From NCBI GenBank assembly GCA_014859225.1, contig JACUUP010000007.1, positions 1 through 30,866 on the forward strand: 30,866 bases of DNA, read 5' to 3'. The DNA is from Candidatus Aerophobota bacterium (GTDB lineage: Bacteria > Aerophobota > Aerophobia > Aerophobales > B3-G15). The position numbers were made by a program, and so were the translations under genes. Shown here one piece after another: positions 17,645-25,179 of this stretch. Position 1 is the stretch's first letter. Each line of letters opens with the position of its first letter. The notes under the pieces are model-generated. The model saw only the letters and a list, made by a program, of their open reading frames with translations, did no database searches and was not told where the DNA came from.

Positions 17645-18897
17645 TTTAACTTCCCCTTATCTAAAAGTTCAAAAATAACCTCAGCTACCCTATCCGCGGC
17701 TGAAACTTCTGCTTCCATCATTTTTTTAAGTTGAGAGGAAATTGAGAGAAGCCTGCTTTCATCCTGCAAAAGCGCAACTGCCTTATCTGCGACATCCTGA
17801 GGCTGAATGATTCCTTTCACTTCGGGTACTATTTCCTCTTGGGCAAAAATGTTAGGCTGAGCAACAAACCCCAGTTTTTTCCCATATATTTTCACTACCC
17901 CTCTTTTAATAATTTTTCCCAAAAAAGGCATCTTACCCGCCCAGCCAGCAAGTCCATCCATAGGAATTAACTCAGGCATGTTAAGCGGCAAGGCTACTAC
18001 CATGGGAACGCCCAAACAGGCAAGCTCTGCGGTATTAGTACCGGGTATAGTGAGCGCAAGAGTAGATAAAGCCAGGAGATGATATTTACCCTCATCAATC
18101 AAGGGGGCATTTAAGCCACCTTCTGTTACAATTTTCCAGATACTATCCTCCTTGACCAGTTCTGCTTGCGAAAGTTTACATACTCTGCGTACCTCGGCCT
18201 TGCTCAAGTCCAAAAAAAGTTCCGTTTTAACAAAAGAAGACAGGGCAAGGAAAAACTGAGCCTGGGGAAATTTTTTTTTAATCAACTCGCAGGCAGTTAG
18301 AAAAAATAAAGCCATATTAGCGGCAATCTCGGGCCTGCTACCGGGAAAAATTGATATAACTGGTTTTCCTGTAATAAGAGAATGCACATCAAAAGCTTTT
18401 TCTTCCTGCATCTGAGCCTTTACCGAATCAACTACTAAATTACCAACTACAACCGCTTTATCAGGACTTATCCCCTTTTCCAAAAAATTTTTGCGCTTAA
18501 CTTCATCGCTGACCAGCATAAATTTTTCAAAGCTTTTTTCCCACCTTGGCTTTTGCATGTATGCTACTGCAGGAATCTTTAGCCTCCTTGAAATGAGAAC
18601 CGCATTGAAAGGGTCGCCTCCTAAGAACACACATACGCCTTTTTTATTTTTCATCTGCCTGATAAACCAGGGCGTTTTTCTCAAAAAAATATACTTTACA
18701 AAATCACCCGGCCCAACCACATAATCAACCTCAGAAAAGCTTCTAACAACCTCCACTTCCCTGGCGCTTGCATACTGGCAGGGAGGAAGCATTAAAATAA
18801 TCCTTATATCCCTTCGCCTTTGTTTCAGGTTTTTCACAACCGGTTTTACCCATCCAATGAGCTCTCCCGGACTGTTTGCCATTATAATAATATACAT
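17629..18897 (-). CDS. divergent LpxB-like glycosyltransferase (second LpxB homologue)
   Basis: This 422-residue protein has the overall plan of LpxB-family (GT19-like, GT-B fold) enzymes but is clearly diverged. IIIMANSPGELIG (3-15) stands where LpxB has its N-terminal GEASGD-like motif. LGGDPF is at 92-97, FPGSR at 184-188, matching the LPGSR loop, and PGTNTAELACLGVP at 285-298 matches the donor-binding SGTATLE region. The PQxWAW motif is replaced by YMQKPRWEKSFEKF. The substrate is unknown. It starts two bases after the DUF362 gene and overlaps the O-antigen ligase-like gene, so all are likely translated together. It could use a different lipid acceptor from the authentic LpxB. Confidence 0.75.
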   Translation of the reverse strand: MYIIIMANSPGELIGWVKPVVKNLKQRRRDIRIILMLPPCQYASAREVEVVRSFSEVDYVVGPGDFVKYIFLRKTPWFIRQMKNKKGVCVFLGGDPFNAVLISRRLKIPAVAYMQKPRWEKSFEKFMLVSDEVKRKNFLEKGISPDKAVVVGNLVVDSVKAQMQEEKAFDVHSLITGKPVISIFPGSRPEIAANMALFFLTACELIKKKFPQAQFFLALSSFVKTELFLDLSKAEVRRVCKLSQAELVKEDSIWKIVTEGGLNAPLIDEGKYHLLALSTLALTIPGTNTAELACLGVPMVVALPLNMPELIPMDGLAGWAGKMPFLGKIIKRGVVKIYGKKLGFVAQPNIFAQEEIVPEVKGIIQPQDVADKAVALLQDESRLLSISSQLKKMMEAEVSAADRVAEVIFELLDKGKLNCKQK

Positions 18898-18899
18898 TG

Positions 18900-20057
18900 T
18901 TACATCTTCAGTTTTTTTGCCAGCCAGTTATATTTAATTATTATAGCTTTCTCAGGACAAAACTCCTGGCAGCAAAAACATTTAATGCATTTTTTTCTTT
19001 GAATTTTAGGAATACTGCTGGCAAACTTAATTGCTTTTGTGGGACAATGCTTAACACATACTCCACAAGCTACACAGTTTTCCCGGTTTACCTGTGGCTC
19101 TACCTTCAAAAATAAGGGAGCAGCAACTCTTGCCAGAAAAAGGATAAAAGAGGGCACCCGCTTCAAGAATGTATTCAAATTGTTAATTAATTGAAAATCC
19201 TCAAGTTTGACCTCCTCAAGTTTTTCACCCCGGATGTCCAGCTTCTCAATTCTTGCTTCTCCAAATCCCCTTTCATAGGCAACTCTTGTTATTTCTACAT
19301 CTAATGGATTGTAGCCGATAATGTATGAGGCAACCGCATCTACTGCCACCATATCTTTGCTCGCCATAACCAACCCTATCCTGCGAGGAGAACCTGCTGC
19401 TGGTCCAAATCCTTCCATTCCTACAATCGCATCCATAACCGCAAGTTTTGGCTTCACTGCTGCCAGAATGTCCACTACAAGTTCGGCAAAAGCCTCAGGT
19501 TTTGGCGCAAGTGCATGAAGCTCTTTTTTTCTAAATCCCGGTATAGTTCCATAAAGATTTTTAATGGCACCGGTGAACAGGGTAAAACTGTGGGTTTTTA
19601 ATTTAGGCAGGGATATCACTGCATCGGCATCCATCACATCTTTTGCGATATGAAGCACTGGCACTCTTTTGTTCACAGAGGTTTTAATCTCCTTCACCTG
19701 TTTGAAATTAACAATTTCCACTCCTTCTTCTTCCGCAGCTTTTTTAAGACCAGTTGCCTGCCAAGCTTCTCGTGCATCTTCATAAGTATAAGCGATACCG
19801 GGTGCATCTCCTAAAAATGGTATCCCACCTGCTTTCTTGACCAGCCTTATTACAGCTTTTGCAATAGCAGGGTGCGTGGTTACCGCTTTTTCAGGTACAT
19901 CTGCATTTAACACATTTACCTTGAGTATCACCTTATCCCCCGGATTTACAATACCTCTCATCCCCCCTGCAAGCTCAACACTTTCTCTTACTGCCCTGTC
20001 TACTTCATCTTGTTCATAATTATCACATTTCACTATAGAAACTTTGCTCATACTCAC
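18900..20057 (-). CDS. DUF362 domain protein with two 4Fe-4S ferredoxin motifs
   Basis: Residues 1 to about 300 form a DUF362 domain, including SLPKLKTHSFTLFTGAIKNLYG (149-170) typical of the family. A hydrophobic stretch at about 302-318 follows. The C-terminus holds two CxxCxxCxxxCP motifs: Cys328, 331, 334, 338 and Cys357, 360, 363, 367, with an extra Cys362. It should bind two 4Fe-4S clusters and carry electrons; no substrate is established for the family. GTG at 20057 forms a GTGA overlap with the lpxB stop; ATG at 20051 with AAGG five bases upstream is equally plausible. Its position, tightly coupled between lpxB and an lpxB-like gene, is the odd point: iron-sulfur proteins are not part of known lipid A assembly. 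Confidence 0.85.
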   Translation of the reverse strand: MSMSKVSIVKCDNYEQDEVDRAVRESVELAGGMRGIVNPGDKVILKVNVLNADVPEKAVTTHPAIAKAVIRLVKKAGGIPFLGDAPGIAYTYEDAREAWQATGLKKAAEEEGVEIVNFKQVKEIKTSVNKRVPVLHIAKDVMDADAVISLPKLKTHSFTLFTGAIKNLYGTIPGFRKKELHALAPKPEAFAELVVDILAAVKPKLAVMDAIVGMEGFGPAAGSPRRIGLVMASKDMVAVDAVASYIIGYNPLDVEITRVAYERGFGEARIEKLDIRGEKLEEVKLEDFQLINNLNTFLKRVPSFILFLARVAAPLFLKVEPQVNRENCVACGVCVKHCPTKAIKFASSIPKIQRKKCIKCFCCQEFCPEKAIIIKYNWLAKKLKM

Positions 20058-21196
20058 CTTTTCCTTTTCGTGGCTACATCTACTACAACTTTTGCCGCGC
20101 GTTCAGTAGCCCCGACTGGACCTAACTTTGCCACGACATCTTTTAGCTCACGTTTCATTGCATCTAACTTTTCCGGACTCTCAAGAAGCTCAAGCATAGC
20201 TTTTAGGAGGTAGCGCTCTTTCGCTTTGAACTGCAATAGCTCGGGAACTATTTTTTTTTCTGCAATAATGTTTGGAAGGCTAACGTAGGGAAATTTTATT
20301 AAAATCCACGCCAGTATATACGTGGTGATGTGCGCTTTGTACATCACAATCATAGGTGCATCAAGACAAGCTGCCTCAAGTGCAGCTGTGCCCGAAGCAG
20401 TTACGACTAACGTGGATATATTCATAAAATCATAGATATTACCATCCGCCACCCTAACCTCAATGCCACTTTTGCTAACAAGCTGCATAATTTTTTCTTT
20501 GAAAACGGAAGCGGCAACCGGGATAGCATACTGAACATCTTTTATCCTTTTATTTAAGTTTTTGGCTGCCTGTAGCATCACCGGCAGCAGGTTTTTTATC
20601 TCATACTCCCTACTTCCAGGCAAAAGAGAAATTAGAGGTTTTTCCGGATTAAGGGAAAATTTTTTAAAAACTTCTTCTTTTTCCATTGTGGGTCTGGCTA
20701 TATCAAGCAAGGGATGTCCCGTCCACAAAACATCTGCTCCCATTTTTTTGTAAAGTTTTTCCTCAAAGGGGAAAATAGCAATAATCTTATCAATTCTTCT
20801 GGATGCTCTCCTCATTTTCAAATCAAACCATGCCCATAACTGAGGGGCAAAATAGTATACAACTGGTATCTTTAATTTCTTTGCCGGTTTAACCAGGTTG
20901 AGATTAAAGTCTCTGGAATCTATTAAAATTAATACATCGGGTCTTTCTTCTTTGAGTAATTTTTCCATTCTTAGCTTTATTTTTAAGAAGGAAGGGTAAT
21001 ATTTAAAACCTTCCACCACTCCCATCGTTCCCATATGAGTAGTAAAAGCCTTCACATCTACCCCGGCAGCCCTCATTTGCTCCCCTCCGGCACCTATAAA
21101 TTCAGCTTCAGGATAAATTTTTTTTATCGCTTTCACTAAGTGAGCAGCATGCATATCACCCGATACCTCTGTGGCGGATAACATAATTTTTAACAA
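20054..21196 (-). CDS. lpxB: lipid-A-disaccharide synthase
   Basis: LpxB condenses lipid X with UDP-2,3-diacylglucosamine to give the tetraacyl disaccharide of lipid A at the inner face of the cytoplasmic membrane. The 380-residue protein keeps the family hallmarks in order: ATEVSGD at 8-14 (usually GEASGD), IDSRDFN at 92-98 with the catalytic-type Asp96, YYFAPQLWAW at 114-123, LLPGSR at 191-196, a TASGTAALE donor loop, and VSLPNIIAEKKIVPELLQ. The start is TTG at 21196 with AGGAG seven bases upstream. It follows a 101-base gap with a nested palindrome and begins the envelope block. No other lpx genes are in the window. Confidence 0.93.
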   Translation of the reverse strand: MLKIMLSATEVSGDMHAAHLVKAIKKIYPEAEFIGAGGEQMRAAGVDVKAFTTHMGTMGVVEGFKYYPSFLKIKLRMEKLLKEERPDVLILIDSRDFNLNLVKPAKKLKIPVVYYFAPQLWAWFDLKMRRASRRIDKIIAIFPFEEKLYKKMGADVLWTGHPLLDIARPTMEKEEVFKKFSLNPEKPLISLLPGSREYEIKNLLPVMLQAAKNLNKRIKDVQYAIPVAASVFKEKIMQLVSKSGIEVRVADGNIYDFMNISTLVVTASGTAALEAACLDAPMIVMYKAHITTYILAWILIKFPYVSLPNIIAEKKIVPELLQFKAKERYLLKAMLELLESPEKLDAMKRELKDVVAKLGPVGATERAAKVVVDVATKRKR

Positions 21197-21218
21197 ACCC
21201 TATCTCCTCTCCTGATTG

Positions 21219-21297
21219 GGGAGCTCTGAAAAATCTAATTGCTGCCCTTTCCCTCGGCGGGCAGCTAAATTTATAAGAGGAGTTTTTCAGAGCTCCC
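21219..21297. repeat. nested palindrome: 15-bp outer and 7-bp inner stem
   Basis: GGGAGCTCTGAAAAA (21219-21233) and TTTTTCAGAGCTCCC (21283-21297) are perfect inverted repeats. They enclose an inner perfect stem GCTGCCC (21241-21247) and GGGCAGC (21258-21264). The outer arm begins at the base right after the panC stop codon. The element fills the panC-lpxB gap and leaves only the lpxB ribosome-binding site outside it. It could be a processing or termination structure, or a MITE-like element with terminal inverted repeats. No T-run follows the outer stem, so it is not a standard terminator. Confidence 0.85.
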
Positions 21298-22140
21298 TTA
21301 TATGAGCATATTATCTATTAATCTCGTTTTGCCGATTTTAACGGCCAGGGCAATAAGCACTTTATCTTTTATCTTTTCTACTTTCTCTAAATTTTCAGGG
21401 TCAACAATTGCAATGTAATCTATCTTAGCAAGCTTCTCTTCTTTAATAAGCCTCTCCATGGAGGGTATTATGCGGTAAGATTCTTTTTCTCCCTCTTCAA
21501 TGGCAGCTTTTGCCGCTAAAAGTGATTTGAATAAAACTTTTGCTGCTTTTCTTTCCTCTAAGGTTAAATATTTATTTCTTGAGCTACAGGCAAGTCCGTC
21601 TTTTTCTCTAACTGTCGGCGAAAGCACAATCTCTACATCCATGTGTAAATCTTTTACCATTTTTTTAATGACAAGTGCTTGCTGGTAATCTTTTTCTCCA
21701 AAATAGCTTACGTCAGGCAAAATAATATTAAAAAGTTTGGCAACCACAGTAACAACTCCTCCGAAATGATTGGGGCGGGAAGCTCCTTCAAGAATTTCCG
21801 TGAGTCTATCTTTAACCTCCACCCGGGGGGGAAAACCTTCGGGATACATCTTTTCCTCTGAGGGGACAAAAACAACATCTACTGCTTGCTCCTGGCAAAG
21901 CTTTAAATCCATAGTTAAATTACGAGGATAGCTTTTAAAATCCTCTTCCGGGCCAAACTGAGTGGGATTAACAAAAATACTCACCACCACAAAATCCGAG
22001 CTTTCTCTTGCCCTTTCTATCAGGGAAAGATGTCCTTCATGTAAAGCGCCCATGGTAGCTACAAAACCAATTTTTTTCTTCTCAAGTTTTTTTTTCCGGC
22101 AACAATTTTTCATTAAAGTTATATCTTCTATTACTTCCAC
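21298..22140 (-). CDS. panC: pantothenate synthetase
   Basis: PanC joins pantoate and beta-alanine with ATP to make pantothenate, the precursor of coenzyme A. The 280 residues include the nucleotidyltransferase HxGH motif in TMGALHEGHLSLI (His34, His37), IFVNPTQFGPEEDFKSYPR, the FGEKDYQQALVIKKMVKDL segment and the CSSRNKYLT loop, in the standard order. GTG at 22140 is chosen because the protein then starts at the usual family position (VEVIEDITLMK) and GAGGA lies eight bases upstream. An ATG at 22155 would overlap the TPR gene by 11 bases. No panB or panD is in the window; co-transcription with aromatic genes is the notable context. Confidence 0.93.
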   Translation of the reverse strand: MEVIEDITLMKNCCRKKKLEKKKIGFVATMGALHEGHLSLIERARESSDFVVVSIFVNPTQFGPEEDFKSYPRNLTMDLKLCQEQAVDVVFVPSEEKMYPEGFPPRVEVKDRLTEILEGASRPNHFGGVVTVVAKLFNIILPDVSYFGEKDYQQALVIKKMVKDLHMDVEIVLSPTVREKDGLACSSRNKYLTLEERKAAKVLFKSLLAAKAAIEEGEKESYRIIPSMERLIKEEKLAKIDYIAIVDPENLEKVEKIKDKVLIALAVKIGKTRLIDNMLI

Positions 22141-22144
22141 GATA

Positions 22145-22834
22145 TCAATCCTCATCCGTTAATCTTTGTATATGCCTTATACATATCTGTTTCACACCAT
22201 CATCCTTTGTGGAATAATATACTTTTTGCCATTGCAAAATTGCCTCCTCAATTTGACCATCCTTTTCATAAGCATAGGCGAGGATTCTTTGCAGAATTGG
22301 TGGATGACCTTCCATCTGAAGAGCAGCTTGTATTCCTTCTATGGCTTTTTTGTATTCTTTGGTTTTAAAAAGGCGGATGATGAAGTCTCTATAAAGCCAG
22401 AGCTCAAAAGCCCGGGGATTTTCGGCTATGCCCTTGTTCAGTAAATCTATCGCCTCGTCCACATATCCAAGCTCTTTTAAAACAAGTGCCCCAAAAGAAT
22501 AAAGAGGAACAAAATGAGGTGACATAAAACTAACTACCTGAATCAAAGGATAAATACTTTTGAATTTCTCCTCTGGTTTTAACTTCCAGTCACCATACTG
22601 CTGAATTATCTGGAGAAATAAAATATCTGAGGCAACCTCTTTAAACCCGAATAAAACTGCTGTTGTGGCAAAAGTTGCCTTTCCTGGACTGCTTTCTGCA
22701 AGAGAGGCTGTCAGCTGTCTCGTGGGGAACTGAGGGCCACTATTAGTATGAATATTAATTTGTGGTTGGAGTGAATTCTTACCAAGGAAAAAAACTCCCA
22801 CTAAAACTAACAGACAAATATCTTTTCTACACAT
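22145..22834 (-). CDS. membrane-anchored or exported TPR protein, function unknown
   Basis: A 229-residue protein with a short basic N-terminus and a hydrophobic segment (about 6-18) that looks like a signal peptide or membrane anchor. Residues about 106-212 form tetratricopeptide-like helical repeats (for example LYSFGALVLKELGYVDEAIDLLNKGIAENPRAFELW and LAYAYEKDGQIEEAILQWQKVYYS), a protein-interaction scaffold outside the cytoplasm. I do not recognise a specific family. Its ATG lies one base after the aroA stop, and panC starts near its end, so it is embedded in a metabolic operon whose products are cytoplasmic. Confidence 0.75.
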   Translation of the reverse strand: MCRKDICLLVLVGVFFLGKNSLQPQINIHTNSGPQFPTRQLTASLAESSPGKATFATTAVLFGFKEVASDILFLQIIQQYGDWKLKPEEKFKSIYPLIQVVSFMSPHFVPLYSFGALVLKELGYVDEAIDLLNKGIAENPRAFELWLYRDFIIRLFKTKEYKKAIEGIQAALQMEGHPPILQRILAYAYEKDGQIEEAILQWQKVYYSTKDDGVKQICIRHIQRLTDED

Positions 22835-22835
22835 C

Positions 22836-24152
22836 TCATCGCATACGGGGTCGGCGACCTCTAATTTTTTCTAATTTTTCCCAAAAATCGGGAAAAGATA
22901 TGTCTATGCACCGAGCATTATGAATGACGGTTGTTCCCTGGGCCAAAATTCCTGCTATGGCAAGAGCCATGGCTATTCTATGATCCTCCCAGCTGTAAAC
23001 TTCTGTCCCCTTTAACTTTCCTGCACCTTGAATGAGCATTCCATCTTCTCTCTCTTCTATCCTGGCACCCATCTTGTTTAACTCCACACATAAAGCCTTT
23101 ATTCTGTCAGTTTCCTTCACTCTTAGCTCTTTTGCACCCTCAATTAAGGTTTTGCCTTCAGCAAAGCAGGCAACAACAGCCAAAATAGGAATCTCATCCA
23201 AAAATCGGGGGACCTTCTCTTTATTTACTTTAACCCCCTGCAATTTGCTGGTGCTCTCAACTTCTATATCAGCTACCTCTTCATTGCATATTATATTCCT
23301 ATTGCACAATTTTATCTTTGCCCCCATCTCTATAAGGATTTCTAAAAATCCACATCTTGTGGGATTAACTCCCACTTTCTCTATTTTTACTCTGGAGCCT
23401 TCAAGAACTGCTGCCCCTCCTATAAAAAAAGCTGCCGCTGAAAAATCTCCCGGAATAAAAAAATCTCTTGCCTTAATTTCCTTACCTCCGCGAACAGCTA
23501 TTCTGGAACTATCCACATGTATATCTGCATCCATGAAGCTTAGCATCCGTTCGGTATGGTCTCTCGAGGGATAGGGCTCTTTAACCCTGCTTACACCTTC
23601 TGCGTAAAGTCCCGCCAGCAAAAGAGAGGATTTAACCTGGGCAGAGGCTACAGGCAGGCTGTACTCTATTCCCCGCAAAGCTCCTCCTTTAATGCTTAAA
23701 GGAGCCAGGTATCCTTTTCTTGACCATATTCTTGCCCCCATTTTGCCAAGAGGTAAAACAATCCTTTCCATAGGTCTTTTTCTGAGAGATATATCTCCTG
23801 TGAGAACAGAATAGAAATTTTGAGCGGATAAAACTCCCGAAAGTATTCTCATAGTCGTTCCAGAGTTTTGACAATTCAGGATATCCTCGGGCTCCTTCAG
23901 CCCCCGCAAGCCTTTCCCCTCAATAAATAAGTATTTACCATCCTCCTCAATTTGGACACCCAAATTTTGCATACATTGCATCGTGGCAAGGAGGTCCTTT
24001 CCTTCTTGTATCCCTTCTATACAAGATTTACCCTGGGCGATGGAGGCTAAAATCACTGCTCTGTGGGAGATAGACTTATCTCCTAACATCTTCATTTTTC
24101 CCTGCAAAGAAGAAGATGCAACAATCATCCTATCAGCCATTTTGCCCGTCAT
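22836..24152 (-). CDS. aroA: 3-phosphoshikimate 1-carboxyvinyltransferase (EPSP synthase)
   Basis: AroA transfers the enolpyruvyl group of PEP to shikimate 3-phosphate, step six of the shikimate pathway. The 438 residues show GDKSISHRA near 24-32, NSGTTMRILSG, GDISLRKRPMERI, the SAQVKSSLLLAGL and SRDHTERML segments, FFIPGDFSAAAFF, DEIPILAV, KETDRI and EDHRIAMALA, all EPSP synthase landmarks. The pattern (SISHR, NSGTT) resembles the Bacillus-type class II enzymes rather than the E. coli type. Two positions differ from the usual form: PGDKS is LGDKS and GNSGTT is QNSGTT. It starts one base after aroF and is followed by the TPR gene after one base. Confidence 0.95.
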   Translation of the reverse strand: MTGKMADRMIVASSSLQGKMKMLGDKSISHRAVILASIAQGKSCIEGIQEGKDLLATMQCMQNLGVQIEEDGKYLFIEGKGLRGLKEPEDILNCQNSGTTMRILSGVLSAQNFYSVLTGDISLRKRPMERIVLPLGKMGARIWSRKGYLAPLSIKGGALRGIEYSLPVASAQVKSSLLLAGLYAEGVSRVKEPYPSRDHTERMLSFMDADIHVDSSRIAVRGGKEIKARDFFIPGDFSAAAFFIGGAAVLEGSRVKIEKVGVNPTRCGFLEILIEMGAKIKLCNRNIICNEEVADIEVESTSKLQGVKVNKEKVPRFLDEIPILAVVACFAEGKTLIEGAKELRVKETDRIKALCVELNKMGARIEEREDGMLIQGAGKLKGTEVYSWEDHRIAMALAIAGILAQGTTVIHNARCIDISFPDFWEKLEKIRGRRPRMR

Positions 24153-24153
24153 C

Positions 24154-25167
24154 TTAAACTTCTCTCCCTACAGCTTGAGCCACTTTTTTTATCTGTTCCA
24201 TCAGTTGCTGAAAAATAGGAAAAGAAACAGATTGGAAACCATCTGATAAAGCTTCCTCAGGTCTTGGATGTACTTCCAGCAAAAGACCATCGGCGCCAGC
24301 GGCTACGGCTGCTCTTGACAGGGAAACCACCAGCTCCCTACTTCCCGTCCCATGGCTGGGGTCAACTACCACCGGGAGGTGGGAGAGAATTTCAATTAAA
24401 GCTACTGAGGTAATATCTAAAGTGAAACGGGTGGAATCCTCAAATGTTCTTATTCCCCTCTCACAAAGGATAACATCATAGTTACCGCTTGATAAAATAT
24501 ACTCAGCAGACATAAGAAGTTCCTTTACAGTTGATGCCATTCCTCTTTTCAGAAGAATAGGTTTTTTCTGTTTTCCCGCCTCTTTGAGCAGGTCAAAGTT
24601 CTGCATGTTTCTTGCTCCAATTTGAATAATATCTGCATAGGAACAGATAATCTCAAGCTGTCTTGGGTCCATAGCCTCGGTGACTACGGGAAGTCCAGTA
24701 ATTCTGGATACCTCGGCAAGATACTTCAAACCTTCCTCACCTAATCCCTGGAAAGAATAAGGGGAGGTGCGAGGCTTAAAAGCCCCACCCCTTAAAATAC
24801 AGGCTCCTGCCTGCTTAACCATTTTGGCTGTCTCCAGGAGCATATCCTTGTTTTCCACAGAACAAGGACCTGCCATAACCACAACCTTTTTTCCTCCAAT
24901 AACAACATCTTTAATTTTTAGTAGGCTATCTTTTTTCCTAAAATCTCTGCTTGCCAGTTTATACGGCTTGGATATGGGAGTGATTGATTCTACAATAAAC
25001 ATAGCCTCAAAGGTATGTCGGGCTCTTATGGCATTTTCTCCCACTACCCCGATGATTGTCCGCTCCTCACCCCTGGAAATATGAGGAGTAAACCCCAATT
25101 CTTTAATCTTATCTATAACGTGCTGAATTCCCTTTTCTGTTGTTCCTGGTTTTATAGTTATGACCAT
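24154..25167 (-). CDS. aroF: 3-deoxy-7-phosphoheptulonate (DAHP) synthase with N-terminal ferredoxin-like domain
   Basis: This enzyme condenses PEP and erythrose 4-phosphate, the first shikimate step. The 337-residue protein has a short N-terminal alpha-beta domain (1 to about 65, MVITIKPGTTEKGIQHVIDKI), like the regulatory domain of the Thermotoga enzyme. A type I-beta barrel follows with AGPCSVE at 99-105, RGGAFKPRTSPYSFQG and a C-terminal DPSHGTGSRE. In relatives, the N-terminal domain mediates feedback inhibition by aromatic amino acids, so control by Phe or Tyr is likely here. ATG at 25167 is chosen because GAGG is six bases upstream; a GTG at 25173 lies too close to that site. It sits 12 bases after pheA. 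Confidence 0.94.
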   Translation of the reverse strand: MVITIKPGTTEKGIQHVIDKIKELGFTPHISRGEERTIIGVVGENAIRARHTFEAMFIVESITPISKPYKLASRDFRKKDSLLKIKDVVIGGKKVVVMAGPCSVENKDMLLETAKMVKQAGACILRGGAFKPRTSPYSFQGLGEEGLKYLAEVSRITGLPVVTEAMDPRQLEIICSYADIIQIGARNMQNFDLLKEAGKQKKPILLKRGMASTVKELLMSAEYILSSGNYDVILCERGIRTFEDSTRFTLDITSVALIEILSHLPVVVDPSHGTGSRELVVSLSRAAVAAGADGLLLEVHPRPEEALSDGFQSVSFPIFQQLMEQIKKVAQAVGREV

Positions 25168-25179
25168 TTTCACCCTCTC

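Noticed and set aside
23032-23574. 180-codon open frame antisense to aroA
   Set aside because: It lies wholly inside aroA, shows no recognisable motif or ribosome-binding site, and has low-complexity Ser/Ile/Leu composition typical of a shadow frame.
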